Shown: positions 26,745-36,736 of the stretch, in pieces
How positions within the stretch are numbered: the first letter of the stretch is position 1
How the letters are laid out: the number at the start of each line of letters is the position of its first letter
Assembly (NCBI RefSeq): GCF_000219215.1
Contig: NC_015727.1
Coordinates: 1,302,001 to 1,366,000, forward strand
Source of the DNA: Cupriavidus necator N-1
GTDB lineage: Bacteria; Pseudomonadota; Gammaproteobacteria; Burkholderiales; Burkholderiaceae
DNA: 64,000 nt
Direction of reading: 5' to 3'
Made by a program: the position numbers and the translations under genes
The notes under the pieces: model-generated
Seen by the model: only the letters and a program-made list of their open reading frames with translations
Databases searched by the model: none
Told to the model about the DNA's origin: nothing

Positions 26745-27548
26745 TTATCCGAAGTGACAGGACACCGGCCCCAGCGAGCCGTAGTCGGCGAGCAATGTGT
26801 CACCCTTTTTGACAAATACAGGCCGTGTAAACGATCCACTCAGTATCACTTGGTCCTTTTCCAGTGCAACCCCGTACGCGGATAGCTTGTTCGCCAGCCA
26901 GACCACACCGTTGGCGGGATGATTGAGGACGCCTGCAGCAACGCCCGTTTCCTCAATAACCGAGTTCTGCGAAAGGATTGCGCTAACCCATCGCAGGTCC
27001 ACGTCACCGACACGCACTGGCCGTCCCCCCATGACGACGCCGGCGTTGGCCGCGTTGTCGGCGATCGTATCGAACACCTTGCGTGAACGCTTGGTCTCAG
27101 GATCCACCATGTGGGAGCGGGAGTCGATAATCTCCAAAGCAGGCGTAACGTAGCGCACTGCGTCGAGCACGTCGAAAAGCGTCACGTTTGGCCCTTCGAG
27201 TCGGCGGTCCATAATGAAGGCAAGTTCGACCTCAACTCGCGGTGCGATAAAGCGGTCTGTCGGGATGGTAGAACCATCTTCGAAAAACATATCCGCGAGC
27301 AAAACCCCATAATCGGGCTCGTTTATCCCAACCGCCATTTGCATCGCGCGCGAGGTTAGACCGATTTTATGCCCGCGCAGCGGATTGCCTTCATTGATCT
27401 TCCTCGTGACCCATTCGCGCTGAATCGCGTATGCATCCGACACCGTGATATCCGGATAGCGCAACGAAATTTGCTGGATTTGATTCCGCGTCTTCTCTGC
27501 ATTCAGAAATTCTTCGGCGATGGAATTGATGATCGATGGATTTAGCAT
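26745..27548 (-). CDS. hpaH: 2-oxo-hept-3-ene-1,7-dioate hydratase (HpaH-like)
   Basis: 267 residues. FAH-superfamily hydratase: [57 protein letters not shown], the metal-binding Glu pair in [20 protein letters not shown], and the NxGVVMGG and [15 protein letters not shown] motifs. These match HpcG/HpaH and MhpD-type hydratases. It adds water to a 2-oxo-enoate to give the substrate of the adjacent aldolase. No homoprotocatechuate extradiol dioxygenase is present in the window, which is unusual for this gene pair. Confidence 0.88.
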   Translation of the reverse strand: MLNPSIINSIAEEFLNAEKTRNQIQQISLRYPDITVSDAYAIQREWVTRKINEGNPLRGHKIGLTSRAMQMAVGINEPDYGVLLADMFFEDGSTIPTDRFIAPRVEVELAFIMDRRLEGPNVTLFDVLDAVRYVTPALEIIDSRSHMVDPETKRSRKVFDTIADNAANAGVVMGGRPVRVGDVDLRWVSAILSQNSVIEETGVAAGVLNHPANGVVWLANKLSAYGVALEKDQVILSGSFTRPVFVKKGDTLLADYGSLGPVSCHFG

Positions 27549-27576
27549 AAGTTTATGGTCCGTGTCTTCTTACTTT

Positions 27577-28038
27577 TTATGCGGAGGGCAACATCAAGCG
27601 GCTCCTCTTGCAGGAGATGCGCCATTGGCTGTCCTCCATCACGAGATCATCGGTGCAATCGCGTACACCCAAGAGTTTTGGTTTGCTCATGCTGCCGTCA
27701 GTTCCAGTCAGAGTTTCGTAGGCAGTCATGTAGTAGCGCAGGCGTGCAGTCGTTTCTGATCCGTGCTCGACCCAGAGATTTGTCACAAGGTGTCCTGTGC
27801 CCCTGTACGGGTCACGCCTTTCCAAGGCGGCAAACACAGCATCAGGGCCAACAAGCTCCTCCCCCTGGCGGTGCCAGATACCATTTCTCGCCATCAGTCG
27901 AGCAGTGCAGGCATGGTCACGCCGATCTAGACCTGCAAAAAACTGATAGACCACCGTCGACAAGAGATTGATGTCATAGAAATGCATCTGGTGGATCCCC
28001 CTCCGGATTGCGGCTTCGTGAGCCAGGTTTGTACTCAT
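27577..28038 (-). CDS. NTF2/SnoaL-like protein
   Basis: Up to 153 residues. The core DINLLSTVVYQFFAGLDRRDHACTARLMARNGIWHRQGEELVGPDAVFAALERR and the strand LRYYMTAYET are typical of SnoaL_4/NTF2-like proteins, the fold also used by oxygenase beta subunits. ATG 28038 overlaps the reductase stop as ATGA. A second ATG at 27987 has GGAGGGGG upstream and may be the real start (136 residues). It lies between the reductase and the hydratase genes and probably works in the same pathway as an isomerase/hydratase or as an alternative small subunit. Its function is not known. Confidence 0.7.
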   Translation of the reverse strand: MSTNLAHEAAIRRGIHQMHFYDINLLSTVVYQFFAGLDRRDHACTARLMARNGIWHRQGEELVGPDAVFAALERRDPYRGTGHLVTNLWVEHGSETTARLRYYMTAYETLTGTDGSMSKPKLLGVRDCTDDLVMEDSQWRISCKRSRLMLPSA

Positions 28039-29264
28039 GATGCGCGCGAAGCGATGGCCGCTGTGATCGGCACGCTGGCGTCAGCCAAGCGCGCCACGTC
28101 AACACACACGCCCTCGGCAATGAAGTTGCGCAAGTGACGGAAATCGCGTGGCGAATTCGCGCAAATCGCCGAAGCAATCCGTCCGTCGTCGGTCAGTTCG
28201 ACAGCAATGAGCTTGCCGCCCTCCGCACCACGGGTGACGGTGTTTGTTCCTTGTACGCAGGCGCCGGCAATTTGCACCAATACCTCATACTGCTGAGACC
28301 AGAAAACTGGTACCGGTTGGTAGTCGATATCGTGACCAAGCAGCGCTCGCGCTGCTGCAATTCCCTGGTCCTGCGCGTTCTGCCAGGATTCAAGACGCAA
28401 CACTTCCCCGCTCGGGCTGCGGATCGCTGCAACGTCTCCTGCCGCAAAAATGCTCCGATCGGACGTCCGGCATTGTTGGTCCACCAAGATTCCGCGGTCA
28501 CACTCAAGACCGGCCGCTCGTGCGAGGGCATCGTTCTGCTCGAGTCCGATACCTACAACGACGATATCGACGTCCTGTATCGTACGGTCGGCATAAACCG
28601 CGCGACTGCTCGTGGCAGTAGAATGCTCAAGCGCGACGACGCTCTCACCAAACCGCAGTTCGACACCATTCGACCGGTGCAACTTCGCCAGAAAGTCGGA
28701 CAGCATGGGCGATCCGGTACGAGTGCAAAGTAGCGGTCCAGTCTCGACCAAAGTCACGCTGCAACCGGCGGCACAGGCTGCAGCAGCTGCCTCAAGACCT
28801 ATCCAACCGCCCCCCATGACCAGCACCCGCGCGCCGTCATTCAACGTCAAACGGAGGCGTTCCGCGTCTTCGATTGTGCGCAGCGTATGCACGCAGCTTG
28901 CATTGATGCCGGGAATGGCAGGAAGACGCGCCCGCCCACCGGTACATAGGACTAGCTTGTCATAGGCTATTGCTTCTCCGCTCGTTAGGACTACGTTTCG
29001 ACTGGTACGATCAATGCGGACGCACTGGCTCGAACGTCGCCATTCGATGTCGAGCGATCCAAGTTCGGCTGTGCTTAACAAGTATTGCATTGCGGGCGGG
29101 GTCCGCTGCAGTTGCTCCTTGGACAGAGGTGGTCGCTCATAGGGTAGTGCCGCTTCGGCGCCAATCAGGATGACACGGCCGCTGAACCCTTCCGAGCGCA
29201 GCGTGCGCGCCGCCCACGCACCCGCCTGCCCGGCGCCCAGGATCACTACAGTTTCAACGCTCAT
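28035..29264 (-). CDS. FAD-dependent ferredoxin reductase of the Rieske oxygenase (BphA4-like)
   Basis: 409 residues from the ATG at 29264, just upstream of the first beta strand; longer in-frame starts exist to 29342. FAD-binding motif VVILGAGQAGAWAARTLR, substrate loop LPYERPPLSKE, the NADH-binding motif VLVMGGGWIGLEAAAAA, and the second FAD motif SIFAAGDVAAI. The VFWSQQYEVLVQIAG segment is typical of BphA4/TodA-type reductases. It passes electrons from NADH to the Rieske ferredoxin. Gene order downstream is NTF2-like, hydratase, aldolase, all on the same strand with tiny gaps. Confidence 0.9.
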   Translation of the reverse strand: MSVETVVILGAGQAGAWAARTLRSEGFSGRVILIGAEAALPYERPPLSKEQLQRTPPAMQYLLSTAELGSLDIEWRRSSQCVRIDRTSRNVVLTSGEAIAYDKLVLCTGGRARLPAIPGINASCVHTLRTIEDAERLRLTLNDGARVLVMGGGWIGLEAAAAACAAGCSVTLVETGPLLCTRTGSPMLSDFLAKLHRSNGVELRFGESVVALEHSTATSSRAVYADRTIQDVDIVVVGIGLEQNDALARAAGLECDRGILVDQQCRTSDRSIFAAGDVAAIRSPSGEVLRLESWQNAQDQGIAAARALLGHDIDYQPVPVFWSQQYEVLVQIAGACVQGTNTVTRGAEGGKLIAVELTDDGRIASAICANSPRDFRHLRNFIAEGVCVDVARLADASVPITAAIASRAS

Positions 29265-29406
29265 ATGAAAGTATTCTTCCCATTGAAGACAGTTCAGCAC
29301 GCCCTCTTCCCATGACCGGATGTCAGTGCCTTGTTCCGGCATGGAGTCGCCTGGGGAGTTTGGCTCGTGGGCTATAGCCCAACAAGTTTCTGACTGGAGA
29401 AGCTAT

Positions 29407-29423
29407 TGTTCCGATGGGGAACA
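29407..29423. promoter_or_regulatory. Dyad TGTTCC-N5-GGAACA upstream of the reductase gene
   Basis: TGTTCCGATGGGGAACA has the same half-sites and spacer length as the two GGAACA-N5-TGTTCC elements but with the halves facing the other way. It lies 143 bases before the reductase start, in the 29265-29675 gap. It may be bound by the same regulator or be coincidental. The rest of this gap (to 29675) shows no gene apart from AAGGAGG ahead of the cyclase start. Confidence 0.4.
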
Positions 29424-29675
29424 GGAGGGCCGCTCTCCATGCCCTCGTAAGTGCCTGAAACCGCATTTGTTGTTATTCATAAGGCGCTTTAGCTCGACGT
29501 CGAGGGAGTACCGAATCAGTCGCCAAGGTAGAACTACTGGGCGGCTTTTGCCATCGATGCTGACTGAGAAGTTAGCCGAAGACATCGCGATATTTGTTAT
29601 TGGCGCGAGCGCTGTGCCGGCCTTGCGAGGAAGGACAAGGGGGAATTAACTGAAGGAAGCCCCAAGGAGGCCTCA

Positions 29676-32600
29676 ATGATGCGGTGCACAAAATGTGGCT
29701 TCGAGAATGCTGTTGGAGCCAATTTTTGCCAGCAGTGCGGCGACCGGCTGGCTCGCACTTGCCTGCGCTGCGGGCACGCACTGGATCCGGCGGCGCGCTT
29801 TTGCAATGCCTGCGGCGAACGGGTCAGCGATTTGCCGCAAGCCTCTTCCTCCGCCCCCATTCACTACACCCCGCCTCACCTGGCCGAACGCATCCGGGCC
29901 GAGCAGGCAGCCCTTGAAGCCCGGGGAGAGAGCGCCGGCGAACGCAAGACAATTACTGCCCTGTTCGCCGACATGGCCGGCTCAACCGCCTTGATCCATG
30001 ACCTGGACCCCGAAGAGGCCCACCACCTGATTACCCCCGTCATCGAGCTGATGATGGAGGCCGTGCACTACTATGAGGGCTACGTGGCCAAGTCCCTGGG
30101 CGATGGCATCTTGGCGCTATTCGGCGCGCCCATTGCCCACGAAGATCATGCCCAACGAGCCCTTTATGCGGCGCTGCGGATGCAGGATGCGATGCGCCGC
30201 CACAGCGACCGGATCCGTCTCGAGAAAGGCATACCGCTGCAAATTCGGGTCGGTATCCACACCGGAGAGGTAGTCGTGCGCTCGATTCGAAAGGATGACT
30301 TGCGCACGGACTATGACCCCGTCGGGCACATGATCCACATCGCCTCCCGGATGGAGAGCATCGCGACGCCCTCGTCCATTCTGGTCAGCGAGCCGACATG
30401 CAGGCTGACAGAGGGCTACTTCGACTTCAAGGCGCTGGGAGCGACCCAGGTAAAGGGAGTCCCCGAGCCCCTTGCCGTATTTGAAGTGCTGCGCCTGGGG
30501 GTGTTGCGCACGCGCCTGCAAATAGCCCAGCGTCGTGGACTGGGACGGTTTGTAGGGCGGCAGACGGAGTTGGACCAATTGCACCAGGCGCTGGAACAAG
30601 TCCAGTCGGGACTAGGCCAGATCGTTGCCGTGGTCGGCGAGGCCGGGGTGGGCAAGTCGCGCCTGTTCCACGAGTTTAAGGCGGTCTCGCAGCGAGGCTG
30701 CATGGTACTGGAGACGTTCTCGGTCTCGCATGGCAAGTCCTTCGCCTATTTGCCACTGATCGAGTTGGTGAAAAACTATTTCCAGATCCAAGACCAGGAT
30801 GATGAACGCAGACGCCGTGAGAAGGTTGCTGGCAGGATGCTAATGCTGGACCGCGCGCTCGAAGACCTCCTGCCCTACCTGCTCTATCTGCTCGGGATCA
30901 GCGAAGCCGGTTCGGGATTGCCAGACATGGACCCGCAGATCAGGGGACAGCGTACCTTTGAGGCGATTACCCGGCTCTTTGTGCGCGAAAGCGCCAATCA
31001 GCCACTTGAGCTCGTGTTCGAGGACCTGCAATGGCTGGACCGTGAAACCGAGGCCTTTCTCGATGTCCTCGTCGAGCACCTGCCAGGCGCAAGGATTCTG
31101 CTGCTTCTGAACTACCGGCCGGAGTATCAACATCAATGGGGCCAGCAGGTCCGCTACACTCAGCTTCGACTGGAACCACTTGGCCAGACCGAAGCCAAGG
31201 AGCTGCTGACCGCCCTGCTTGGCGATCATCCCTCGCTCGAGCCGCTAAAAACCTTGGTGCTGGAGAAGACTGAAGGCAATCCGTTCTTCATGGAAGAGGT
31301 AGTGCAGACGTTATCCGAGGAAAAAGCGCTGCTCGGAGAGCCTGGTCACTACCACATCGAGAAGACCCCGATCGCCCTCCATATTCCGACCACGGTGCAG
31401 GGCGTGCTGGCAGCACGTATCGACCGTCTTTCCTACGCCGAGAAAGACTTGTTGCAGAGCCTCGCCGTCATCGGCAAGGAATTTTCCTTGAGCCTGGTGG
31501 AGCGCGTGGTGGCGCAGCCAGATGACATCTTGCGCCCGCTCCTAGCCCGCCTGGAGGCCGGCGAGTTCATTTACGAGCGCCCCGCATTCCCCGACATCGA
31601 ATATACGTTTAAGCACGCGCTAACGCAGGAAGTCGCCGGCAGCACCCTGCTCACGGAACAACGCAGCGCATTGCATGAACGCACTGCCCAGGCCATTGAA
31701 GCCCTCTTCCATGATCGGCTGACGGACTATTGCAGCGAGCTGGCACGGCACTACAGCCTGAGCGGCAATGAGCCGAAGGCCGTCGAATACCTTCATTGCA
31801 CGGCGCAACAGGCCCTGCAGCGCTCGGCCTACCATGAGGCCATACGCCAACTCAGTGCAGCCCTGGAATTGCTGAAGTACCAGCCCGATACGCCGGGCCG
31901 CGCACGCCAGGAACTGACTCTGCAGCTTGCCATCGGGCGGGCCCTTATCGCGGCCAGGGGCTTTGCCTCGCCTGAGGTCGAGGCGACCTACAGCCGGGCC
32001 CTGACGCTGTGCGACCAGCTCGGCGACACATCCCAAGTCTTTCCGACTCAGGTGGGATTGCGCGCTTACTTCTCGCTGAGCGCGGAACACGCGAAGGCAT
32101 ACAAGGTGGCCAAGGGTCTGGTCAGCCTGGCCGAGCAAGCCAACAACCCGGATTGGCTTGGCGAGGCGCATGTCTCGCTCGGCACAACCCTGTATTTCTC
32201 AGGAAGGTTCAGGATCTCGGACATCCATTTCAAGCACGCACGTGCGCTCTATCACCCGGAATCTCATCAGATTCACCCAAACCTTTACGGCGTGGATCCG
32301 GCGGTCCGGACATTCTCTGTGTCCGCCCTTGTGCTTTGGTGCCTGGGTTATCCAGAGCAGGCCAGAACGAGGGCGCAGGAAGCGATCGCGCTCGCCCAGA
32401 GGCTGTCGCATCCCTTCAGCCTTGCTCATACATTGTGCCTGGTGGCCGAACTGCATCAGTTTCGCCGTGATCCACAACTCACGCACGATTGCGCCGACGC
32501 TGCGATCGCGCTCTCAACCGAACAAGGCTTCCCTCTCTGGCTTGCCTGGGCGACCGTTCTTAGCGGCTGGGCACATGCTGAGATGGGCCGCCAGCAAGAA

Positions 32601-33083
32601 GGCATTGCCCAGATGCAGTCGGGACTTGCCGCCTATCTCGCCACTGGCGCCAGATTGGGGCAGTCACACTTCCTAACGCTTTTAGCCGAATCCTATGGGC
32701 ACATTGGCCAGACCGAACAGGGACAGCGCATCCTTGCCGAAGCCAAAGCCATGGCGCAATCCTGCGGCGAGCGCTATTGCGAAGCGGAGTTGTATCGAGT
32801 AGAGGGCGAACTGGCATGCCCTGACGTCCCTGCCTCGGCCCTCGATGCTGAGCGTTGGGGTGTGGCGCAAGCATGCTTCGAAAAAGCAATCTCGGTCGCC
32901 CGAGATCAAAGTGCCAAGTCGATGGAGTTGCGCGCCACACTCAGTCTGGCGCGCCAGTGGCAACGACAGGGACGGAGCGGCGCAGCAAGAGAACGGCTGA
33001 CCGAGATCCTTGGCGCATTCACCGAAGGTTTAGACGTGGCAGACTTGTCCAAGGCTAGTCTTCTGCTTGACAGCGCAAAGTAG
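29676..33083 (+). CDS. Zinc-ribbon / nucleotide cyclase / AAA-ATPase / TPR signalling protein
   Basis: 1135 residues, AAGGAGG before the ATG. Order of domains: two zinc ribbons with four CxxC pairs (CTKCGF, CQQCGD, CLRCGH, CNACGE; residues 4-50); a class III cyclase domain (about 88-265: ALFADMAGSTALI, SLGDGILALFG, VGIHTGEVV, DPVGHMIHIASRM); an AAA/STAND ATPase (Walker A GEAGVGKSRL at about 325, FEDLQWLD Walker B); then winged-helix and tetratricopeptide-type helical repeats to the end. In the cyclase, the two metal Asp residues are present and the Arg of ASRM is kept. It is monocistronic. Family members act as large cytoplasmic sensors, often with unproven cyclase activity. Confidence 0.88.
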   Translation: MMRCTKCGFENAVGANFCQQCGDRLARTCLRCGHALDPAARFCNACGERVSDLPQASSSAPIHYTPPHLAERIRAEQAALEARGESAGERKTITALFADMAGSTALIHDLDPEEAHHLITPVIELMMEAVHYYEGYVAKSLGDGILALFGAPIAHEDHAQRALYAALRMQDAMRRHSDRIRLEKGIPLQIRVGIHTGEVVVRSIRKDDLRTDYDPVGHMIHIASRMESIATPSSILVSEPTCRLTEGYFDFKALGATQVKGVPEPLAVFEVLRLGVLRTRLQIAQRRGLGRFVGRQTELDQLHQALEQVQSGLGQIVAVVGEAGVGKSRLFHEFKAVSQRGCMVLETFSVSHGKSFAYLPLIELVKNYFQIQDQDDERRRREKVAGRMLMLDRALEDLLPYLLYLLGISEAGSGLPDMDPQIRGQRTFEAITRLFVRESANQPLELVFEDLQWLDRETEAFLDVLVEHLPGARILLLLNYRPEYQHQWGQQVRYTQLRLEPLGQTEAKELLTALLGDHPSLEPLKTLVLEKTEGNPFFMEEVVQTLSEEKALLGEPGHYHIEKTPIALHIPTTVQGVLAARIDRLSYAEKDLLQSLAVIGKEFSLSLVERVVAQPDDILRPLLARLEAGEFIYERPAFPDIEYTFKHALTQEVAGSTLLTEQRSALHERTAQAIEALFHDRLTDYCSELARHYSLSGNEPKAVEYLHCTAQQALQRSAYHEAIRQLSAALELLKYQPDTPGRARQELTLQLAIGRALIAARGFASPEVEATYSRALTLCDQLGDTSQVFPTQVGLRAYFSLSAEHAKAYKVAKGLVSLAEQANNPDWLGEAHVSLGTTLYFSGRFRISDIHFKHARALYHPESHQIHPNLYGVDPAVRTFSVSALVLWCLGYPEQARTRAQEAIALAQRLSHPFSLAHTLCLVAELHQFRRDPQLTHDCADAAIALSTEQGFPLWLAWATVLSGWAHAEMGRQQEGIAQMQSGLAAYLATGARLGQSHFLTLLAESYGHIGQTEQGQRILAEAKAMAQSCGERYCEAELYRVEGELACPDVPASALDAERWGVAQACFEKAISVARDQSAKSMELRATLSLARQWQRQGRSGAARERLTEILGAFTEGLDVADLSKASLLLDSAK

Positions 33084-33470
33084 GATTCCTCCGGCCTAGT
33101 ACCCAACCTGGGTTGCCACTTGTGTCATCCGAGTTTCGAGTCTTATGGCAACGGTCGGGGCGCTGTCAACCGCAAGGACATGCTACCCGCGACCTTCGGA
33201 AGAACGGGTCAAGTTGGCAAGTTCAGATTCGTTGTAGCCGAACTTCTGCCGATTACGCGGCGACGTTCAGATGAAGTAGAAGGTTGGGAATGGACAATCA
33301 AGTAATAGTAGTGAGCCAAGTCCCTACCCGGGTCTGTAGCTGCCGGTAGGCTCTCGCAATCCGATATACACATACCCGGCCGGCGTCAAACACGCGGCCC
33401 GTTCGCTGCCTCCAGAACCAGCCCTACGCGGCATGGGCTTCTCCCCGCCGCGCTTGCCGTCTATCGGTGC
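33084..33470. other. Gene-free stretch
   Basis: 387 bases between the convergent ends of the cyclase/ATPase gene and a porin gene. A 61-codon frame at 33120-33305 has no family-like motifs. No convincing terminator hairpin with a T-run was found by eye. Confidence 0.35.
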
Positions 33471-34523
33471 CTAGAACTTGTGACGCAGTCCTACGCCGAA
33501 TGTATTGCCAGGGTTCAGCGCCGTCACCTTGTCATAGCGCCACGCGGCATAAATGTCGCTGCGCTTGGAGAAGGGGTAATCGTAAACCAGCGACGTCGTA
33601 TCTCGACGTACCGACTGCAGCGCTTCATTTCCCCCTTGCCAGGTCCGCGCCCACTCTGCCATCAGCGTCCCCGGGCCTATCACCACACTGGCGCCCACCT
33701 GCATCGTGCGATTACGCTGACCGGTCAGAGTGTTGAACTCATTGTCGGTCTGCGCGAACTGACCAAATAGCTTTACTATCTTGAAGTCGTATGACGCTCC
33801 GGCCAGGTACGCCATCTGGTAGTTCGCCCCGCTCGCGGCGAAATCCGGCGCATTTACGGCAACGCGCTGAACTGCCAATGTTGCGCCGAAATCGCCATTG
33901 AAGTAGGTCAGATTGCCACCATAGCTTTGCTTTCCCTGGTGACCAGCAACTTCTCCGAATGCGTAGATTGCGTTGAAGCGCAATCCGCCAAAGCCAGGGC
34001 TCTGGTACACCACCGAGTTGTTCCAGATGTTGTCCCCGGCCACCGAGTGACCCACGGGCGCCCCTGGCGGCGTGGTGTAGGTGTGTAGAAACATCGGTGA
34101 GAATGTCTCGGAATCCGCCAGCGGATTGAAGAGAAGCATTGAGACGAACCAAGGCGTGGCATTCCTTCCAAACCTCACCGTCCCAAATGCGCCATTCAAG
34201 CCCACATATACGTTGCGCCCGAACATCGAATCACCGTCAAAGCGGCCTACCTGGCCGGTGTCCGTGCGGAAGAAGCTTTCCAGCGCAAACAGCGCGTTGA
34301 GGCCACCGCCCAGGGCCTCCTGACCGCCCATACCCCAGTAGGATGTCGTCAGCCCTGCGCTATTCACCACGCTGGCGCTGTGTGTGTCTCCACTCAAGCG
34401 TGTCAATCCGGCAAACGCGTCCACGGCGCCATAGAGTTGCACGCTGCTTTGGGCCTGTGCACAGCAGACTGCCATGCCACCAGTGGCCGCAAGTGCGGCC
34501 AGAATCCTGCGTCGATACTTCAT
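33471..34523 (-). CDS. OmpC-type porin
   Basis: 350 residues from the ATG at 34523 (GGAG five bases upstream). Signal peptide MKYRRRILAALAATGGMAVCCAQA, then SSVQLYGAVDAFAGL, the signature first strand of Burkholderiales porins. Other family segments are WGMGGQEALGGGLNALFALESFF, GRNVYVGLNGAFGTVRFGRNATPWF, and the C-terminal GVGLRHKF ending in Phe as needed for BAM recognition. It should form a trimeric 16-strand barrel in the outer membrane. It lies alone between gene-poor regions. Confidence 0.92.
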   Translation of the reverse strand: MKYRRRILAALAATGGMAVCCAQAQSSVQLYGAVDAFAGLTRLSGDTHSASVVNSAGLTTSYWGMGGQEALGGGLNALFALESFFRTDTGQVGRFDGDSMFGRNVYVGLNGAFGTVRFGRNATPWFVSMLLFNPLADSETFSPMFLHTYTTPPGAPVGHSVAGDNIWNNSVVYQSPGFGGLRFNAIYAFGEVAGHQGKQSYGGNLTYFNGDFGATLAVQRVAVNAPDFAASGANYQMAYLAGASYDFKIVKLFGQFAQTDNEFNTLTGQRNRTMQVGASVVIGPGTLMAEWARTWQGGNEALQSVRRDTTSLVYDYPFSKRSDIYAAWRYDKVTALNPGNTFGVGLRHKF

Positions 34524-34889
34524 TGTCTCCACCTCTCTTTGTGCAAGGGACGTGCGTTACCCGCGCCGCGCGATTTTTTGGATGCACGCGGCCAAGCGCG
34601 GCAAACGCCTTGTTCTCAGGTTTGCTATGAAATTCGCCTGACTACAGTCAGAACTATGGGCGAGGCTTCTCTATCGGGTCCGCTCTTTGCTGAGCGCAGA
34701 TTTGAGGGATGCCGCCTTCTGGCAGCGCACATGCATAGAGCACCAGCTTTCCCCTTCTGCGTCAGGCGATTGGCCCCGGTGCGGCTGCCCTTTCCTGGGC
34801 GCCCGTCGCATTTCTGACCAGACGCCAAGCCGCGCCTTTCGTCGTACTGGACGGCTTACGCTCCAGACTCAATGCGCGGCCTTCCGCCA

Positions 34890-35040
34890 TCAACGAGAAT
34901 GACAACCCAAAAGGACAAAAAGCATGATGACGGGTGAAGTCCCGCGATTCCGCCAAGCATGGCGGGTGCCGGTCTGCACAACGACGTCGTTTCGCTTCAA
35001 ATGCACCTCTTTGCCATGGTCGAGTTCTAGTCTGGCACGA
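34890..35040 (-). pseudogene. Cupin-domain protein, C-terminal fossil
   Basis: The minus strand encodes LELDHGKEVHLKRNDVVVQ, then TGTRHAWRNRG and MLFVLLG. This is the last cupin motif (GDVVVQxGTRHAWRNR) of a common single-cupin family. The usual upstream half, including the first cupin motif, cannot be found in any frame beyond 35040, so only a remnant is left. A 129-codon frame on the other strand (34934-35323) has no recognisable motif. The rest of 34524-35471 holds nothing else that can be supported. Confidence 0.6.
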
Positions 35041-35471
35041 GGCCGGCGGATGGGCGCTCCGCGAGGCACTGGGCGAGGCGCGGGCAATAGTCCCGGCCGC
35101 CAAGACGGTGGCCACACTCGGGGCTCGTCTGATCATTCCGCTCGGTCATCGCCAGGCAGCGTATGTGCGCAGTCACTTTGGCAGTGCTGAAATGACAATC
35201 TGGGACGGGCCGCGGCGCTCCGAAATTGTCTTCGGCCTAGCGGCGGCCACAGGAGGCCGAGTACATGCACGCATTGGCGGCTTAGCAGCCTCGGAAATCA
35301 AGGGCGAAGACGGGTTGCGCTAACGCTCCTTCACCCGAAATCGATGTTCCCCTGCAAGGCAGGAGTTAGGAATTGGAATCGGCTCATTTCGAACCGTGCT
35401 GCAGACCGCGGACGAGGAAGCAAAACAAGCGATCCGAACGATCGCAACACTGTGCTCACAGGAGACAAGAA

Positions 35472-36583
35472 ATGGCGAAGATGATGAAAGCGGCCCGCAT
35501 GCACGACGTTGGCCAGCCGATGGCGATCGAAGAGTTGCCCATTCCGGAGGTACGCCCCACGGATGTTCTTGTGAAGGTGGCCGCATGCGGCATTGTGCCT
35601 AATCTGGGCAATGTTCTGGCCAACTGGACGAAATGGTTCACCCACCTTCCTTTGCCAAAACTCCCAGCAATCTTCGGGCTCGATGCTACCGGCGTTATTG
35701 AAGCGGTTGGCTCCCAGGTCCATGCATGGAAGCCGGGTGACAGGGTCTATGTCAATCCTGCACGCTATTGTGGCGGCTGCCGTGCATGCCAGCAGGAAAT
35801 ACGACTTCTTGTCCGTACTACACGTTCAATGGGTACTTCGGGTTCAGCGAACGCTCGCAGAAAATGTTTGACGACTACCCTTATGGCGGCCTGTGCGAGT
35901 ACATGACTGCACCGCAGTACAGCTTGGTCAAGCTCCCGCACAACCTGAGTTTCGAAACAGCAGCGCGCTTCGGCTATCTGGGCACGGGCTACCGGGCTCT
36001 GCGTCGGTCTGGCGTCGGCCCCGGAACAACTGTGCTGATCAACGGAATCAGCGGAACGCTCGGGCTGGGTTGCGCATTGTTCGCGCTGGGCTTGGGCGCG
36101 CGAAAGGTGTTGGGAACCGGCCGCAATGTCGAGCTTCTGGAACGAGTAAAAAAAATTGCACCGGACCGCATCGAAGTCCATCAACTCGGTTCCGAGCAAT
36201 CAACGGATGCTTGGGCCAAAGGCCTGACCGATGAGCTCGGTGTCGACGTGGTCATTGACGCGCTGGGGCCCGGCGCACCGCAGTCCTCAATGCTCGACGC
36301 AGTTGCTGCCTTGCGACGCGGTGGCGAGCAGGTGAACATTGGCGCTGTCGCCGGCGCCGTTCCAATCGATCTGCATTACCTGATGGACAACGATATCCAG
36401 CTTAGCGGATCGGTTTGGTTTACTGCGGGCCAGGGCCAGGAAATGGCTGACTTGGTGGAGGCTGGTGTTGTCGATTTATCAGTGTTCGAACACCGCCGCT
36501 TCCCACTGGAGGACGTCAACCGAGCCATCTCGGGGCTCGAGAACCGTGACGGCGGATTTAGCAACTACGTGATCTGCCCATAA
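35472..36583 (+). pseudogene. Zinc-dependent alcohol dehydrogenase, single-base frameshift
   Basis: The first part (start ATG 35472, AGGAGA upstream) reads MKAARMHDVGQPMAIEELPIP, FGLDATGVIEAVGSQV and the structural-zinc loop CGGCRAC. At about 35790 the frame shifts by one base and the protein continues as AGNTTSCPYYTFNGYFGFSE through the Rossmann domain (GTTVLINGISGTLGLGCALFALGLG) to 36583. Joined, it is a full-length medium-chain alcohol dehydrogenase of about 370 residues. A missing base at the shift would explain both halves; it could be a real mutation or a sequencing error. It lies upstream of an AraC regulator on the same strand. Confidence 0.82.
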
Positions 36584-36736
36584 GCCGGAAGCCAATACGG
36601 AGCGGCACCTTGGCGTCGCTCCGTACCACCGAGCCCTGGAAGTTGAGGGGGTGAAATGCCTTATGGAGCGTCAGTCTAAAAACTCTACAGGCCCCAATCG
36701 CCGCCTGTTCTTACCTCTCATCGCTGAGGACTTCCA

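Noticed and set aside
34934..35323. 129-codon + strand frame
   Set aside because: No ribosome-binding site and no recognisable motif; it overlaps the clear cupin remnant on the other strand.
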